A stretch of DNA of 51,546 bases from Paenibacillus gorillae (GTDB lineage: Bacteria; Bacillota; Bacilli; Paenibacillales; Paenibacillaceae), in contig NZ_CBVJ010000048.1 in NCBI RefSeq assembly GCF_000513275.1, positions 1 through 51,546 on the forward strand. Reading direction: 5' to 3'. The notes beneath the pieces are model-generated. The model ran no database searches and was not told the DNA's origin. It was given only the letters and a program-made list of their open reading frames with translations. Positions 9,325 to 17,652 of the stretch are shown here, piece after piece. Position 1 is the stretch's first letter. The number at the start of each line of letters is the position of its first letter. A program made the translations under genes and the position numbers.

Positions 9325-11676
9325 CTATAGAGCTAAACTTGGCAGCGCACGGTCTAAAAACCGTGTTGGCTCGCCGGTACTAAAAATGTGCAAATCATGC
9401 ATCGCCCGGGTACAAGCGGTATAGAAAAGTCTCCGCTCGCTTTCCTGGCAGTAGACATCATTCGAAGCATCAAAAATAATGACCGCGTCAAACTCAACGC
9501 CCTTAGCCAAATACGAAGGAATTACGACCGTCCCTTGTTCAAAGGTGACGGTTTCTTTGGCAATAAGCCGGATTTCCGGATTCGACTCCCTTAACGCCTC
9601 GTAAGCCTGCCCGCTTTCCTTGGCCGTCTTAGCTATTACAGCGATAGATTGCGCGCCGTCCTTCCGGAAAGCGGAGATTTTCTCCTTAATCAGACGGATA
9701 TGCTCGTTCTGGTCGTTCACAACCGTAATTGTAGGCATATCTCCATGCCGATTGAATGGTATAATCTGTTCTCCGTCCTCGATCATTAGGCTCGTAAAGT
9801 CGATGATCTCCCTCGTCGAACGATAGCTGCGGTTCAAGATGATCTTCTCCGTCTCTGCCTCGGTGAACAGTTCGGACAGCGGCTGAAAGCCGTTGCCGCC
9901 CGTCGCATGGGCAAAGATCGACTGGTTAACGTCGCCCAGCACCGTCATTTTAGCCATTGGGAAGATGCGCTTCAAGTAATGAAATTGGAACGGCGAATAA
10001 TCCTGCGCCTCGTCAATGAACAAATGGCGGACTGAAGTATTCGTCTGGAATCCTTCGATCAAATCTTTCAGATATAAATATGGCGTTGCGTCCTCATAAT
10101 GCAGCACACCAGCAGCAAGCTGCTCAAGCGTCAGCCCGCAAATTTGCTCCCAATCCTCAGGAATCGAAGATTGCCCGCCATTCAAAAGGCCGATTGCCTT
10201 GGCCGGGTCCGCGAACAACTCACGATAAATTGAAGGCATATCGATGAACTTCAGCTTCTTCACCCTGCTGCGCAGCCGTTTGAAGCGTTCTTGAACGATC
10301 ATCGCGGCCAGTATATCCTTCTCCCGGTCCAAGTCGCCGAAGGAGTCGTCCGTCAGCTGTTCCTTACGCAGCAGTTCGTTAAATGCATGCATATAGGCTT
10401 CATTGTCCAGAAGCTCCATCTCATCCTCAACCCATTGCTTCTTGCGCTCTTTGCGGCTCAGAATGGTCAATTCCTTAAGCAGCCATTCCGAAAGCATCCG
10501 AATCCGGTTCGACAGCGACAGCGTGCCGTTCAAGCTATAAAATCGCTCCTGTATCGCCTCTGCGGAGATCAGATTCCGGCCGCGGAATTTGATAGCCTTG
10601 AACCTTAGTCCAGTCTCACTTAACGAATCGGCGTAACGAACGATCAGCGACATAAACGAGGCGCTGCTTTTGTAACGGATCGCAGCCAGCCGCGTCTCAT
10701 ACTCTGGCTGACCAATCGCTCCAAGCGTATATTCCATTTGTGCAAAAGGATCCTCCATCGCAAACGACTGGCCTAACCGGTGTTCGACATATTGCTGATA
10801 AGTCGTCTGCTGCATGTTCTGTTCGCCTAGCTCAGGCAATACAGTCGATACGTAGCTGTTGAACATCGGGTTCGGCGAAAAAAGTACAACCTGATCAGCC
10901 GTCAACGTATCGCGGTAACGGTATAGCAAGTAAGCGATCCGCTGCAGTGCCGCCGAAGTTTTCCCGCTGCCAGCCGCTCCCTGCACGACCAGCAGCTTCG
11001 CCCGCTCATTGCGGATAATAAGGTTCTGCTCGCGTTGAATAGTAGCGACGATGCTTTTCATTTGAGCGTCCGACTGTTTGCCTAGCACTTCCTGCAGCAG
11101 TTCATCGCCGATCGTAACTCCGGTATCGAACATGCCGGCAATATTGCCGCGGCGGATGACATATTGCCGTTTCAGCGTCATCTCACCTTCAATTTCCCCT
11201 GTAGGCGTATCATATTTCGCCGGTCCCGGCGAGTAATCGTAATAAAGGCTGGACACGGGTGCCCGCCAATCATAAATTAAATAGTTTGTTCCGCTCTCAT
11301 CAAGCAGAGACCCGACGCCCAAATAAATCGACTCAGATTCGCCCTCGCCATTCGTTTCTTGAACGAAGTCGACACGGCCAAAGTACGGCGTTTGCTCCAG
11401 CTTCAACAGCAGCTTCAACTGGCGCTCAGCACGCCCATGCGCGTGCTCGCGCTCGATAAGCACCTCTGCCTGCTGCTTCAAACTGGCTGCCGTCTCCGCC
11501 GCTTCCGCGGCATCTTCGAAGTTGACGGTCACGTCGTCCCAGAAATCACGCCTGATGTCGACAATATCTGTACGCACTTCGCCAGTCTGCTCTCGCAGCG
11601 TATTTATTTGTTCGCTTATCCAGCCAACGACCCGGTCGACGCGCTTCTGTTCTGCCTTGATCTGTTCATCCTCCAT
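9325..11676 (-). CDS. helD: HelD-type RNA polymerase recycling helicase
   Basis: A superfamily 1 UvrD-like ATPase of the HelD group, which removes stalled RNA polymerase from DNA in B. subtilis. The 783-residue length matches B. subtilis HelD (774). Residues 1-90 are a long coiled coil (the arm that enters the RNAP channel in HelD), GAAGSGKT at 233-240 is Walker A, and VRHLFIDEAQDYSPFQF is the Walker B region. The end has the UvrD motif FYTACTRAMHDL. The start at 11676 is chosen on the coiled-coil beginning MEDEQIKAEQ and an AAGGAG 12 nt upstream; the frame stays open 50 codons further without a ribosome binding site and into the divergent promoter region. Confidence 0.9.
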   Translation of the reverse strand: MEDEQIKAEQKRVDRVVGWISEQINTLREQTGEVRTDIVDIRRDFWDDVTVNFEDAAEAAETAASLKQQAEVLIEREHAHGRAERQLKLLLKLEQTPYFGRVDFVQETNGEGESESIYLGVGSLLDESGTNYLIYDWRAPVSSLYYDYSPGPAKYDTPTGEIEGEMTLKRQYVIRRGNIAGMFDTGVTIGDELLQEVLGKQSDAQMKSIVATIQREQNLIIRNERAKLLVVQGAAGSGKTSAALQRIAYLLYRYRDTLTADQVVLFSPNPMFNSYVSTVLPELGEQNMQQTTYQQYVEHRLGQSFAMEDPFAQMEYTLGAIGQPEYETRLAAIRYKSSASFMSLIVRYADSLSETGLRFKAIKFRGRNLISAEAIQERFYSLNGTLSLSNRIRMLSEWLLKELTILSRKERKKQWVEDEMELLDNEAYMHAFNELLRKEQLTDDSFGDLDREKDILAAMIVQERFKRLRSRVKKLKFIDMPSIYRELFADPAKAIGLLNGGQSSIPEDWEQICGLTLEQLAAGVLHYEDATPYLYLKDLIEGFQTNTSVRHLFIDEAQDYSPFQFHYLKRIFPMAKMTVLGDVNQSIFAHATGGNGFQPLSELFTEAETEKIILNRSYRSTREIIDFTSLMIEDGEQIIPFNRHGDMPTITVVNDQNEHIRLIKEKISAFRKDGAQSIAVIAKTAKESGQAYEALRESNPEIRLIAKETVTFEQGTVVIPSYLAKGVEFDAVIIFDASNDVYCQESERRLFYTACTRAMHDLHIFSTGEPTRFLDRALPSLAL

Positions 11677-11755
11677 CGTTCCTAATCGCTCCTTTATGCG
11701 TAAGTATTGAGTTATTGTATCATTGCCGATTTGTCCTAAGGAAAGGATTTTGCTA

Positions 11756-11784
11756 TTGCCCATAACCGGACGAGCGATTATAAT
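11756..11784 (+). promoter_or_regulatory. Sigma-A-type promoter of the queuosine precursor transporter
   Basis: TTGCCC (11756-11761), 17-nt spacer, perfect TATAAT (11779-11784). The transcript would begin near 11791 and run through the preQ1 riboswitch at 11834-11871 before the ATG at 11883. Confidence 0.75.
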
Positions 11785-11833
11785 GACTAGGGCAGAAATA
11801 CTATCATACACGTTGCTCTGTGCCACAGCAAGC

Positions 11834-11871
11834 CGCGGTTCGCAAACTCCCGCGTTATCAAAACTAGGAGG
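11834..11871 (+). promoter_or_regulatory. PreQ1-I riboswitch
   Basis: A compact H-type pseudoknot of the preQ1-I class. Stem P1 is CGCGG (11834-11838) paired with CCGCG (11850-11854), with the 11-nt loop TTCGCAAACTC between them. It is followed by TTATCAAAACTAGG, the A-rich tail of the class, where the C-containing end can pair back to the loop. The layout closely follows the Thermoanaerobacter tengcongensis translational preQ1 switch. The tail runs directly into AGGAGG (11866-11871), the ribosome binding site 11 nt before the transporter ATG, so preQ1 binding should hide the site and lower translation. The pairing is read from the sequence; the ligand is inferred from the class and from the gene behind it. 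Confidence 0.85.
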
Positions 11872-11882
11872 TTCGTTTCACT

Positions 11883-12581
11883 ATGTTTAATTTGTCGTTA
11901 GGCGTCTTCTTTATGCTTGTTCATTTCTCTCTTTTTCTTCTCTCTTACCGGCTGTTCGGCCGGATCGGCGTATACGCCTGGATTGGAATGGCTACTGTCC
12001 TTGCCAATATTCAGGTCGTCAAGACGATTGATATGCCTTTTGGCATCGTCATTACACTTGGCAACACGATGTACGGCACGATCTATTTGGCTTCCGACTT
12101 GCTGAACGAGAAGTATGGCGAGAAAGCAGCCAAAAAAGCAGTATGGTTCGGCTTCTTCACCTTACTCGCTTCAACAGCCATTATGCAGCTGGCTCTTCTG
12201 TTCGAGCCTTCCGCCAACGAAATGGCGCAGCAATCGCAAGATGCGATGAAGACGATATTTGGCCTGCTGCCGCAAATTGCGCTTGGCAGTCTATGCGCTT
12301 ACTTTGTCAGCCAGTTTCTCGATGTTCGTATTTATTCCATGCTGAAGCGGGCTTTTCCCGCACCAAATCAGCTTTGGATTCGAAATAACGGAAGCACCAT
12401 TGTCAGCCAGCTTGTCGACACCCTTATTTTCTGCACGATTGCATTCGCTGGCATGTATGAGATGAATGTGTGGCTTTCCGTATTTTTATCCACCTATATC
12501 ATTAAATTCCTCGTCTCGGTTTGCTCTACTCCATTCCTCTATGCGGCAAGGAGCTTCAAGTTTAAAGAGGAGCAGCAGTAG
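11883..12581 (+). CDS. Queuosine precursor transporter (YhhQ/QPTR family)
   Basis: A 232-residue inner-membrane protein with about six hydrophobic segments (around 4-22, 30-48, 55-70, 88-108, 130-148, 180-222). It carries family hallmarks: NIQVVKTIDMPFG, the segment TLGNTMYGTIYLASDLLNEKYG and the late polar WIRNNGSTIVSQLVDTL. Members of the family import queuosine precursors such as preQ0/preQ1 for tRNA modification. The preQ1 riboswitch directly upstream supports this. The gene is alone, ending 16 nt before a terminator. Start ATG with AGGAGG 11 nt upstream. Confidence 0.9.
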   Translation: MFNLSLGVFFMLVHFSLFLLSYRLFGRIGVYAWIGMATVLANIQVVKTIDMPFGIVITLGNTMYGTIYLASDLLNEKYGEKAAKKAVWFGFFTLLASTAIMQLALLFEPSANEMAQQSQDAMKTIFGLLPQIALGSLCAYFVSQFLDVRIYSMLKRAFPAPNQLWIRNNGSTIVSQLVDTLIFCTIAFAGMYEMNVWLSVFLSTYIIKFLVSVCSTPFLYAARSFKFKEEQQ

Positions 12582-12597
12582 AACAGCGGGCGTATCT

Positions 12598-12635
12598 AAA
12601 AAAAGGCAACCGTCATTTCGACGAATTGCCTTTTT
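12598..12635. terminator. Bidirectional terminator between convergent genes
   Basis: AAAAAGGCAA (about 12600-12609) pairs with TTGCCTTTTT (12626-12635), with CGTC/GACG continuing the stem inside. Both strands end in a T run. It serves the transporter gene and, from the other side, the hydrolase gene that ends at 12641. Confidence 0.85.
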
Positions 12636-12640
12636 GCTGT

Positions 12641-14965
12641 TTATTGCGAAAAACCGATATCGCCCAGCACTACCTTGCCAGGACCTTCTTCCACACGGAA
12701 CGATATTTCAGCCACCTGCAAATCGGATAATGGAACTCCCGCTTCCTCGGCAAAATGGGCGAGCGGCAGTCTGTAGGTTTGGAATACCGGTTCTGCGGAA
12801 TCTTTATACTTGCCGTCTTTAATTCGCTTCTCCAGCCAAGGGATGGTCAGATAGGTAGAATCGAACGGATTCGGAACCTCCATGAACTGATCGAGAGGCA
12901 GCTCTACGCTGCTGCCATCGGTTGTCACAATCTCGATCGCGATGTTTGGCTGCGGCGGCAATGTCGTTGAAGCGGCATCTGCTGCACTTCCCGCAGACAC
13001 ATCTTCCGTATTCTCCGCCTCTAATTCCATTACAAGATTGGCAATCGAGAACGTAAGTACATGCTGCTCCTCTTCCGCGACTGCAGTGCTGTACGATTCG
13101 GGAAGATTTAACGTCAAAGATCCGCTGTCTTCCCATTCGATAACGACGCCTTTTGTCCCTTTACTACTATCATCATCCAACGAACTGGAATTCGACATCT
13201 GAAGCATACCATCGGTCTCCAGCTTCCCGCCTGCAGGCAACTTCGCCTTGTTCGAATCTTCCGGGAATGTTGCGGCCGCGGCAAAGCTGGAATCCTCGTA
13301 GCGGCTCACATACCCGGTCGATGCAGGCAGCCAATCCGCTCCAGAACGATAATCCTGGAATAACGGCTCGTAGCCCACTTGACTGTTCAATGTGGTTTCA
13401 AGGAAAGCAGATACATATACTTTCGCAATTAGCCTTTGCTCCTCGGCTTTCAGCATCCCTTTCTGATTCAGCAGCAAACCTCCCGGCAAGCTTTCATCCA
13501 TCGTACCCCAATCAGAGTTGAACCGGCTGTGATTAGCTTCTGCGATATATAGCGATGCTTTGAAGTGATTCGTCTTATCTTGCGAGAAACTAGTCCGGCT
13601 ATACTGCCGATCGCCAAAAAAGCTGTTTACATCCGCATCGCGTGCACCTTGCAGCGTCAAATAATTGACATCCTGAAGCATTGCCAGCTTATCGTCAATT
13701 TCCTTATCGGTTGGCGCCAGCGCAACAACGGATTGAATATGGAGCGAATCCAGACTGTCCAAGGACTTGTCCTCGGCGAACCATTGGTCCCTGTCTGCAG
13801 CCATCGCTACAGCTTGACCTCCCCTGGAATGGCCAACAAGTGCAACCTGCTCCAAATTCACTTTCCCGTAAAAAGCATTGCCCGGCTGCTCGCTGAACGT
13901 CTGGATTTGCTGCAAATGCTTAAGCAGCATCCACGCCCGGACTTTGAAATCTTGGTCCGGGATGCCCGACCATGCAGAATAATTCAAGAAGTTCTCATCC
14001 ACCGAGACAGCGATCATCCCCCGGCTTGCCAGAAGCTCACCCAAATAGCGGTAGCCGCCGTCAGAGAAATCCTCCATCAGATGATTGCCGTGAACGATCA
14101 GAACGAGCGGGAACTCCCCTTCTCCCTCCGGCATCCAGACGGTTCCATTTACAGGCAGCTGCTCCTCGTCAAATCCCCAAAACAGCTCTTTCAGCCACGG
14201 CCAGTTTTTTATATAACCGGAAGCGTCTACGGAGGCGGTAATTAACTCGGTTCCACTGTGGAAGGATTTGCGCTGACGATCGTCGCCGCTTCCGTAAGTA
14301 AACTCCCGGTATTGGTAGCTTCCGGGCTCCGACGGATCCCCTAATTGAAGCTGCTCCGGTCCAGTAACGGCTGGGGAGCTAACGTCTGCAGCTGCTGAAT
14401 CCGCATCATGCAGTGAAGAAGATGAAGAGGGCTCTGCGACTCCCAGCGGATATAAGATAGCGGCCGCCGAAATGGCTGATATCGCAGCTGCAGCCGCGAC
14501 CCACTTCACACCTCTAAGCTTATAGCGCCAGATCCAGCCCGCTGCAATGCCGATAAATGCACCTACAATTGCAAAAGCTCCGGCCATCCATATGGACGGC
14601 CAAACGCCAAATGATAAGTTGAAAAAGACGAAATAAGCTAAAGTCGCCGTATAGCCTAGAAATCCAAGAAATAAACGCGGTACCGCCAAATGCATCAATG
14701 ATAACAGTATGGCAATAGCTTGGGCAGCAAAAATAAGTACGAATCCGCTTGCCAGGACAAATGCTCCAATATCAGCAACTGCGCCAAAACCCGTAGGCAT
14801 TCCAAGCGCTGCAAGCCCGGATAAAAACGAGCTGAAAATGAGCAGTGCAGCCGAGCTGCATCGCCAAATATAGCTGTCATGCTCCAGACGGTTAGCGATC
14901 CGTTTGCTCAGCCAATGCGCAAACCTCTTTTTCCTTGGCGGAGCTAGATTTAGCTGGAGGTCCAT
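12641..14965 (-). CDS. Membrane-anchored alpha/beta hydrolase
   Basis: A 774-residue protein. Residues about 35-175 hold five hydrophobic segments, then a Ser/Asp-rich linker (about 178-215) leads to an extracytoplasmic alpha/beta hydrolase domain: PLVLIVHGNH (286-295) gives the oxyanion region and GHSRGG (378-383) the nucleophile elbow with Ser380. EANHSRFN further on may hold the catalytic histidine. The last ~200 residues look like a beta-rich C-terminal domain. The family includes acetyl-xylan esterase, lipase or dienelactone-hydrolase types, so the substrate is open. ATG at 14965 has GGAG 5 nt upstream and overlaps the end of the ABC ATPase gene by 16 nt, which means the two are probably co-translated. 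Confidence 0.8.
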   Translation of the reverse strand: MDLQLNLAPPRKKRFAHWLSKRIANRLEHDSYIWRCSSAALLIFSSFLSGLAALGMPTGFGAVADIGAFVLASGFVLIFAAQAIAILLSLMHLAVPRLFLGFLGYTATLAYFVFFNLSFGVWPSIWMAGAFAIVGAFIGIAAGWIWRYKLRGVKWVAAAAAISAISAAAILYPLGVAEPSSSSSLHDADSAAADVSSPAVTGPEQLQLGDPSEPGSYQYREFTYGSGDDRQRKSFHSGTELITASVDASGYIKNWPWLKELFWGFDEEQLPVNGTVWMPEGEGEFPLVLIVHGNHLMEDFSDGGYRYLGELLASRGMIAVSVDENFLNYSAWSGIPDQDFKVRAWMLLKHLQQIQTFSEQPGNAFYGKVNLEQVALVGHSRGGQAVAMAADRDQWFAEDKSLDSLDSLHIQSVVALAPTDKEIDDKLAMLQDVNYLTLQGARDADVNSFFGDRQYSRTSFSQDKTNHFKASLYIAEANHSRFNSDWGTMDESLPGGLLLNQKGMLKAEEQRLIAKVYVSAFLETTLNSQVGYEPLFQDYRSGADWLPASTGYVSRYEDSSFAAAATFPEDSNKAKLPAGGKLETDGMLQMSNSSSLDDDSSKGTKGVVIEWEDSGSLTLNLPESYSTAVAEEEQHVLTFSIANLVMELEAENTEDVSAGSAADAASTTLPPQPNIAIEIVTTDGSSVELPLDQFMEVPNPFDSTYLTIPWLEKRIKDGKYKDSAEPVFQTYRLPLAHFAEEAGVPLSDLQVAEISFRVEEGPGKVVLGDIGFSQ

Positions 14966-15750
14966 AACGGCTCCGTTTGTTTGACAAACAGCCAATTGCG
15001 CCCGTCTCTGCGCTCCACTTCAACTGGTACATCAAAAAACCGGCTCATTACACCCGACGTCAACACCTGCTCCGTTGCACCGGAATCAAACACCTCTCCT
15101 TGCTTCAGCAGCAAGCTCTTATTGAAACAAGGCAATATTTCCTCCACATGATGGGTAACGTAAATGACAGTTGGCGCATCCTCGCGAGCGACGACTTTAT
15201 TGATCATCCCAAGCAATTGCTCTCTTGCAAACACGTCCAGACCTGTACAAGGTTCATCCAAAATAAGCAATTGAGGCTTCGCCATCAAAGCTCTGGCAAT
15301 CAGAATCCGCTGCCGCTGTCCTTGGGACAGCGTATCGTAGGTGCGGCTGACAAGCGATGAGCAGCCAAGGCTATTCATTAATGACAGCGCCTGCTCCTTA
15401 TCTTCTTCATTTGTCTGGTCATATAGACCAATTGTGGCAAACTTTCCGCTAAGCACAATATTAAGCGCCTTTTCGCTGCCGTACAGCTTTTGCTGAAGCG
15501 ATGTGCTGACCCAGCCGATGCTTTTGCGAAGCTCACGCAAATCGTATTCACCGAATTTTTTGCCAAGTACTTCGATCTGACCTTTTGTTGGCCAGATATA
15601 TCCATTTATCATATTGAGCAGTGTTGTTTTACCCGATCCGTTAAGGCCAAGCAGGCACCAGTGCTCACCATTCTTAACCTGCCAGTCAACATCCTTTAAT
15701 ATCATTTCATCATTGCGTTCCCAACAAGCGTTATGAATATCAATAATCAT
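14950..15750 (-). CDS. ABC transporter ATP-binding protein (YlmA-like, orphan)
   Basis: A 266-residue ATPase subunit with Walker A GLNGSGKTT (about 35-43), the signature LSQGQRQR and Walker B LLILDEP, followed by the H-loop YVTHHVEEI. It resembles B. subtilis YlmA and molybdate-type ModF proteins that lack a known permease partner. No permease gene is adjacent; the downstream neighbour, overlapping by 16 nt, is a polytopic hydrolase with its own membrane segments, an unusual pairing. ATG with GGGAGG 9 nt upstream. It is divergent from sasA across 174 nt. Confidence 0.88.
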   Translation of the reverse strand: MIIDIHNACWERNDEMILKDVDWQVKNGEHWCLLGLNGSGKTTLLNMINGYIWPTKGQIEVLGKKFGEYDLRELRKSIGWVSTSLQQKLYGSEKALNIVLSGKFATIGLYDQTNEEDKEQALSLMNSLGCSSLVSRTYDTLSQGQRQRILIARALMAKPQLLILDEPCTGLDVFAREQLLGMINKVVAREDAPTVIYVTHHVEEILPCFNKSLLLKQGEVFDSGATEQVLTSGVMSRFFDVPVEVERRDGRNWLFVKQTEPLWTSS

Positions 15751-15924
15751 CGTCCGTTCCCTCCCATATAGAGAATTATAGGTAAATTTCGCAGACCATT
15801 CAATCCAAATTTAATGTCAATACAGGGATGCGTTTTCGGCAGAAAGGAAATCTGTCTGCGAACATGGTACAATAGAACGTACAGAATAGATTTGAAGTAA
15901 ATTATTTAGGAGTGAACCTTTACG

Positions 15925-16554
15925 ATGAAACCAAATCAATTAAAGCAATGGGCGCACTTTTTTCTAACGTATAAATTTGCACTTGATGAAGTAGAGACGA
16001 AGCTCAACATACTTAACGAGGAATTTCAATTTATTCATGACTACAACCCGATCGAGCATGTAAAGACGCGGATCAAGACGCCGGAAAGCGTAATGGAGAA
16101 GCTTAGACGCAAAAATCTCGACATCTCGCTGGAAAATGCCAAATCGCACATTCGGGATATAGCTGGGGTACGGGTTATTTGCTCTTTTTCAAACGACATC
16201 TACCACATTCTTGACATGATCTGCAAGCAATCCGACGTTAAAGTCATTGAAGTGAAGGATTATGTCAAAAATCCAAAGCCTAATGGCTACAAAAGCGTTC
16301 ATCTGATTGTAGAGATTCCTGTCTTTCTTACAAATCGCATGGAAAACGTCTTAGTCGAGATTCAAATCCGGACAAGTGCGATGGATTTCTGGGCCAGTCT
16401 GGAGCATAAAATTTATTACAAATTCCATGAGGGCATCCCTCCGGAAATTAGACAACAATTGAAGGAATCCGCGGACATGATCAGTGCGCTTGATCAGCGG
16501 ATGCTTTCGTTGAATGAGAGAGTTCTTCAGCATTTTGCGCTTACGATTGAATAA
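15925..16554 (+). CDS. sasA: Small alarmone synthetase (GTP pyrophosphokinase), SasA/YwaC type
   Basis: A 209-residue single-domain RelA/SpoT synthetase that makes (p)ppGpp from ATP and GTP/GDP in the cytoplasm. Family motifs are HIRDIAGVRVICSF (about 73-86), KPNGYKSVHLIVE (about 112-124) and VEIQIRTSAMDFWASLEHKIYYK (spanning about 137-160). The N-terminal KFALDEVETKLNIL and NPIEHVKTRIK match YwaC (SasA/RelP) much better than YjbM (SasB/RelQ). No hydrolase domain is present, as expected. Start ATG with GGAGTGA 9 nt upstream. A TACAAT (15868-15873) could be a -10 box but no good -35 is seen, so the promoter class is unresolved; in B. subtilis this gene is cell-envelope-stress induced. Confidence 0.93.
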   Translation: MKPNQLKQWAHFFLTYKFALDEVETKLNILNEEFQFIHDYNPIEHVKTRIKTPESVMEKLRRKNLDISLENAKSHIRDIAGVRVICSFSNDIYHILDMICKQSDVKVIEVKDYVKNPKPNGYKSVHLIVEIPVFLTNRMENVLVEIQIRTSAMDFWASLEHKIYYKFHEGIPPEIRQQLKESADMISALDQRMLSLNERVLQHFALTIE

Positions 16555-16579
16555 TCGGGGCATTCGAGCTAACCCAGGG

Positions 16580-16704
16580 GTCGCTGCGCGCTTTGGTTCA
16601 TGCTGCCATTCTTGATTCCATTATCTATCGCTAACACGATGAATGATGGATAGAATCTTCAAAAAGTCATCCTGAACTCAAATCGCTCCGCTCTCCCTTG
16701 TGCC
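16580..16704 (+). repeat. Repeated block with hairpin, copy 1 (right-hand partner at 20818)
   Basis: About 125 nt that align, in the same orientation, with 20818-20945. The shared left part is GTCGCTGC...TTGATTCC, the shared right part is GAATC.TC..AA..GTCA..C.TGAACTC. Between them each copy has a different hairpin: TCTATC/GATAGA here (16624-16656), TGTTCCT/AGGAACA in the other copy. So the stem is kept while its bases change. The block lies directly after sasA. No coding potential is seen. Confidence 0.5.
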
Positions 16705-16817
16705 CCCGCTTCTCCAAGTGTTTGTCGGATACGAGGGAATGGTTTACTTGTTCATCAATTGGCTCATATTACCCACAGTTGAGCTGTAACGAGCAGGGTT
16801 TGTGCAACATGACAACA

Positions 16818-17007
16818 ATCAAAATGTAAAACTACAGTTTGTTCGTCTATTATTCGACGATTTATCGCTTCAAAATGTAAATGTGCAGGTTGATCGGCCT
16901 AAAAGGCGTCAAATTAGCTGAATTGAGCGTTTTCAAATGTACTTTTACATTTTGATCGGTGTTTTTAGCATTTTGAGGTTCATCAACCTGCACTTTTGCA
17001 TTTTGAT
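16818..17007 (+). repeat. Four-hairpin intergenic repeat element, copy 1
   Basis: Four 26-nt units at 16818-16843 (+), 16869-16894 (+), 16931-16956 (-) and 16982-17007 (-), at a pitch of 51, 62 and 51 nt. Each unit is an imperfect hairpin whose outer arms are ATCAA and TTGAT and whose inner arms are TGCA and TGCA (or TGTA and TACA), split by AA/GG mismatches and a 4-nt loop. Because the last two units are inverted, the whole element can also fold on itself. The same design, inverted, recurs at 20610-20800, and the spacers between units also align. It lies between the convergent genes sasA and the gene at 17206. Not coding. Confidence 0.85.
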
Positions 17008-17096
17008 TGTTACTCGCGCCTTCATGGCTATTTAGTAACAGTTTACAATTACACTGCAGGCTATCAAGAATTTGTCGACAGATTTATCTTCTCACC

Positions 17097-17138
17097 AAAA
17101 AGAAACCCTGCGTTTTTGCGAACGCAGGGTTTCTTTTT
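17097..17138. terminator. Strong bidirectional terminator
   Basis: A perfect 16-bp inverted repeat, AAAAAGAAACCCTGCG (17097-17112) and CGCAGGGTTTCTTTTT (17123-17138), with a 10-nt loop. Its T run on either strand lets it stop transcripts from the left and those from the DUF1540/membrane gene pair on the minus strand. Between this and 16554 the only structures are the two repeat blocks. Confidence 0.92.
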
Positions 17139-17205
17139 GATTGGGAATCATTTAAAAGGTTGAAGCCATCATTGGCTTCGGAATAAAGTTGACCTGGCCT
17201 TCAGG

Positions 17206-17646
17206 TTAGGTCACCGCGTAATAAAGCGGGACAATAACAGCGGAGAGCAAAATAGCAATCAAACCGATCGCAATCGCCCAGCCGCCAAGAGCACGAGCCC
17301 CTTGACGGTAGGCCATATAGCCAAGCGCAACTGAGGATAAGCCCATCAACACTGGCCATAAGAACCAGGAGGCGACTGCAAACACCAGCGAAACCCATCC
17401 CAGCGCGGTCCCGCCGCTTTCTTCTCTCTCGACTGCTTCTTCCCTTTCTTCCCTTGGCACATACGAGACAGTGCTGCCGACCGCAAAGTCGGAAGCCATC
17501 TCCTCATTCAGATCATTATAATAATTATTGCTAATTCCCGGCAGCCCATTTGGAGCCGCTACATTGTAAGTCGGAAAATCTGTTTTTTCGGGCCGGTCTT
17601 CATCGTTCCAGTCCTTCTCGCGTTCATCCCTTCGGTCCGTAGCCAT
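17206..17646 (-). CDS. Small membrane protein with acidic soluble head (DUF4190-like tail)
   Basis: A 146-residue protein. The first 75 residues are very hydrophilic and charged (RRDEREKDWNDEDRPEK, then PREEREEAVEREE), and the last 65 hold two or three membrane segments (TALGWVSLVFAVASWFLWPV; LMGLSSVALGYMAYRQGARA; LGGWAIAIGLIAILLSAVI). The G-AxG.-SLVF...-LG..AYRQG-R..GGWA pattern is that of DUF4190-type small membrane proteins. GGGGTGA lies 6 nt before the ATG, 6 nt after the DUF1540 stop, so the two form an operon. Function unknown. Confidence 0.75.
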   Translation of the reverse strand: MATDRRDEREKDWNDEDRPEKTDFPTYNVAAPNGLPGISNNYYNDLNEEMASDFAVGSTVSYVPREEREEAVEREESGGTALGWVSLVFAVASWFLWPVLMGLSSVALGYMAYRQGARALGGWAIAIGLIAILLSAVIVPLYYAVT

Positions 17647-17652
17647 CCCTGG

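Noticed and set aside
15857..15881. ECF sigma-W or sigma-M promoter before sasA
   Set aside because: GAAC and CGTA occur, but only 14 nt apart, and the -35 core is not TGAAAC. The distance is too short for this class.
16818..17007. CRISPR-like array
   Set aside because: Only four units, two in each orientation, with spacers that are conserved between the two copies. A CRISPR array has same-orientation repeats and unique spacers, and no cas gene is present.
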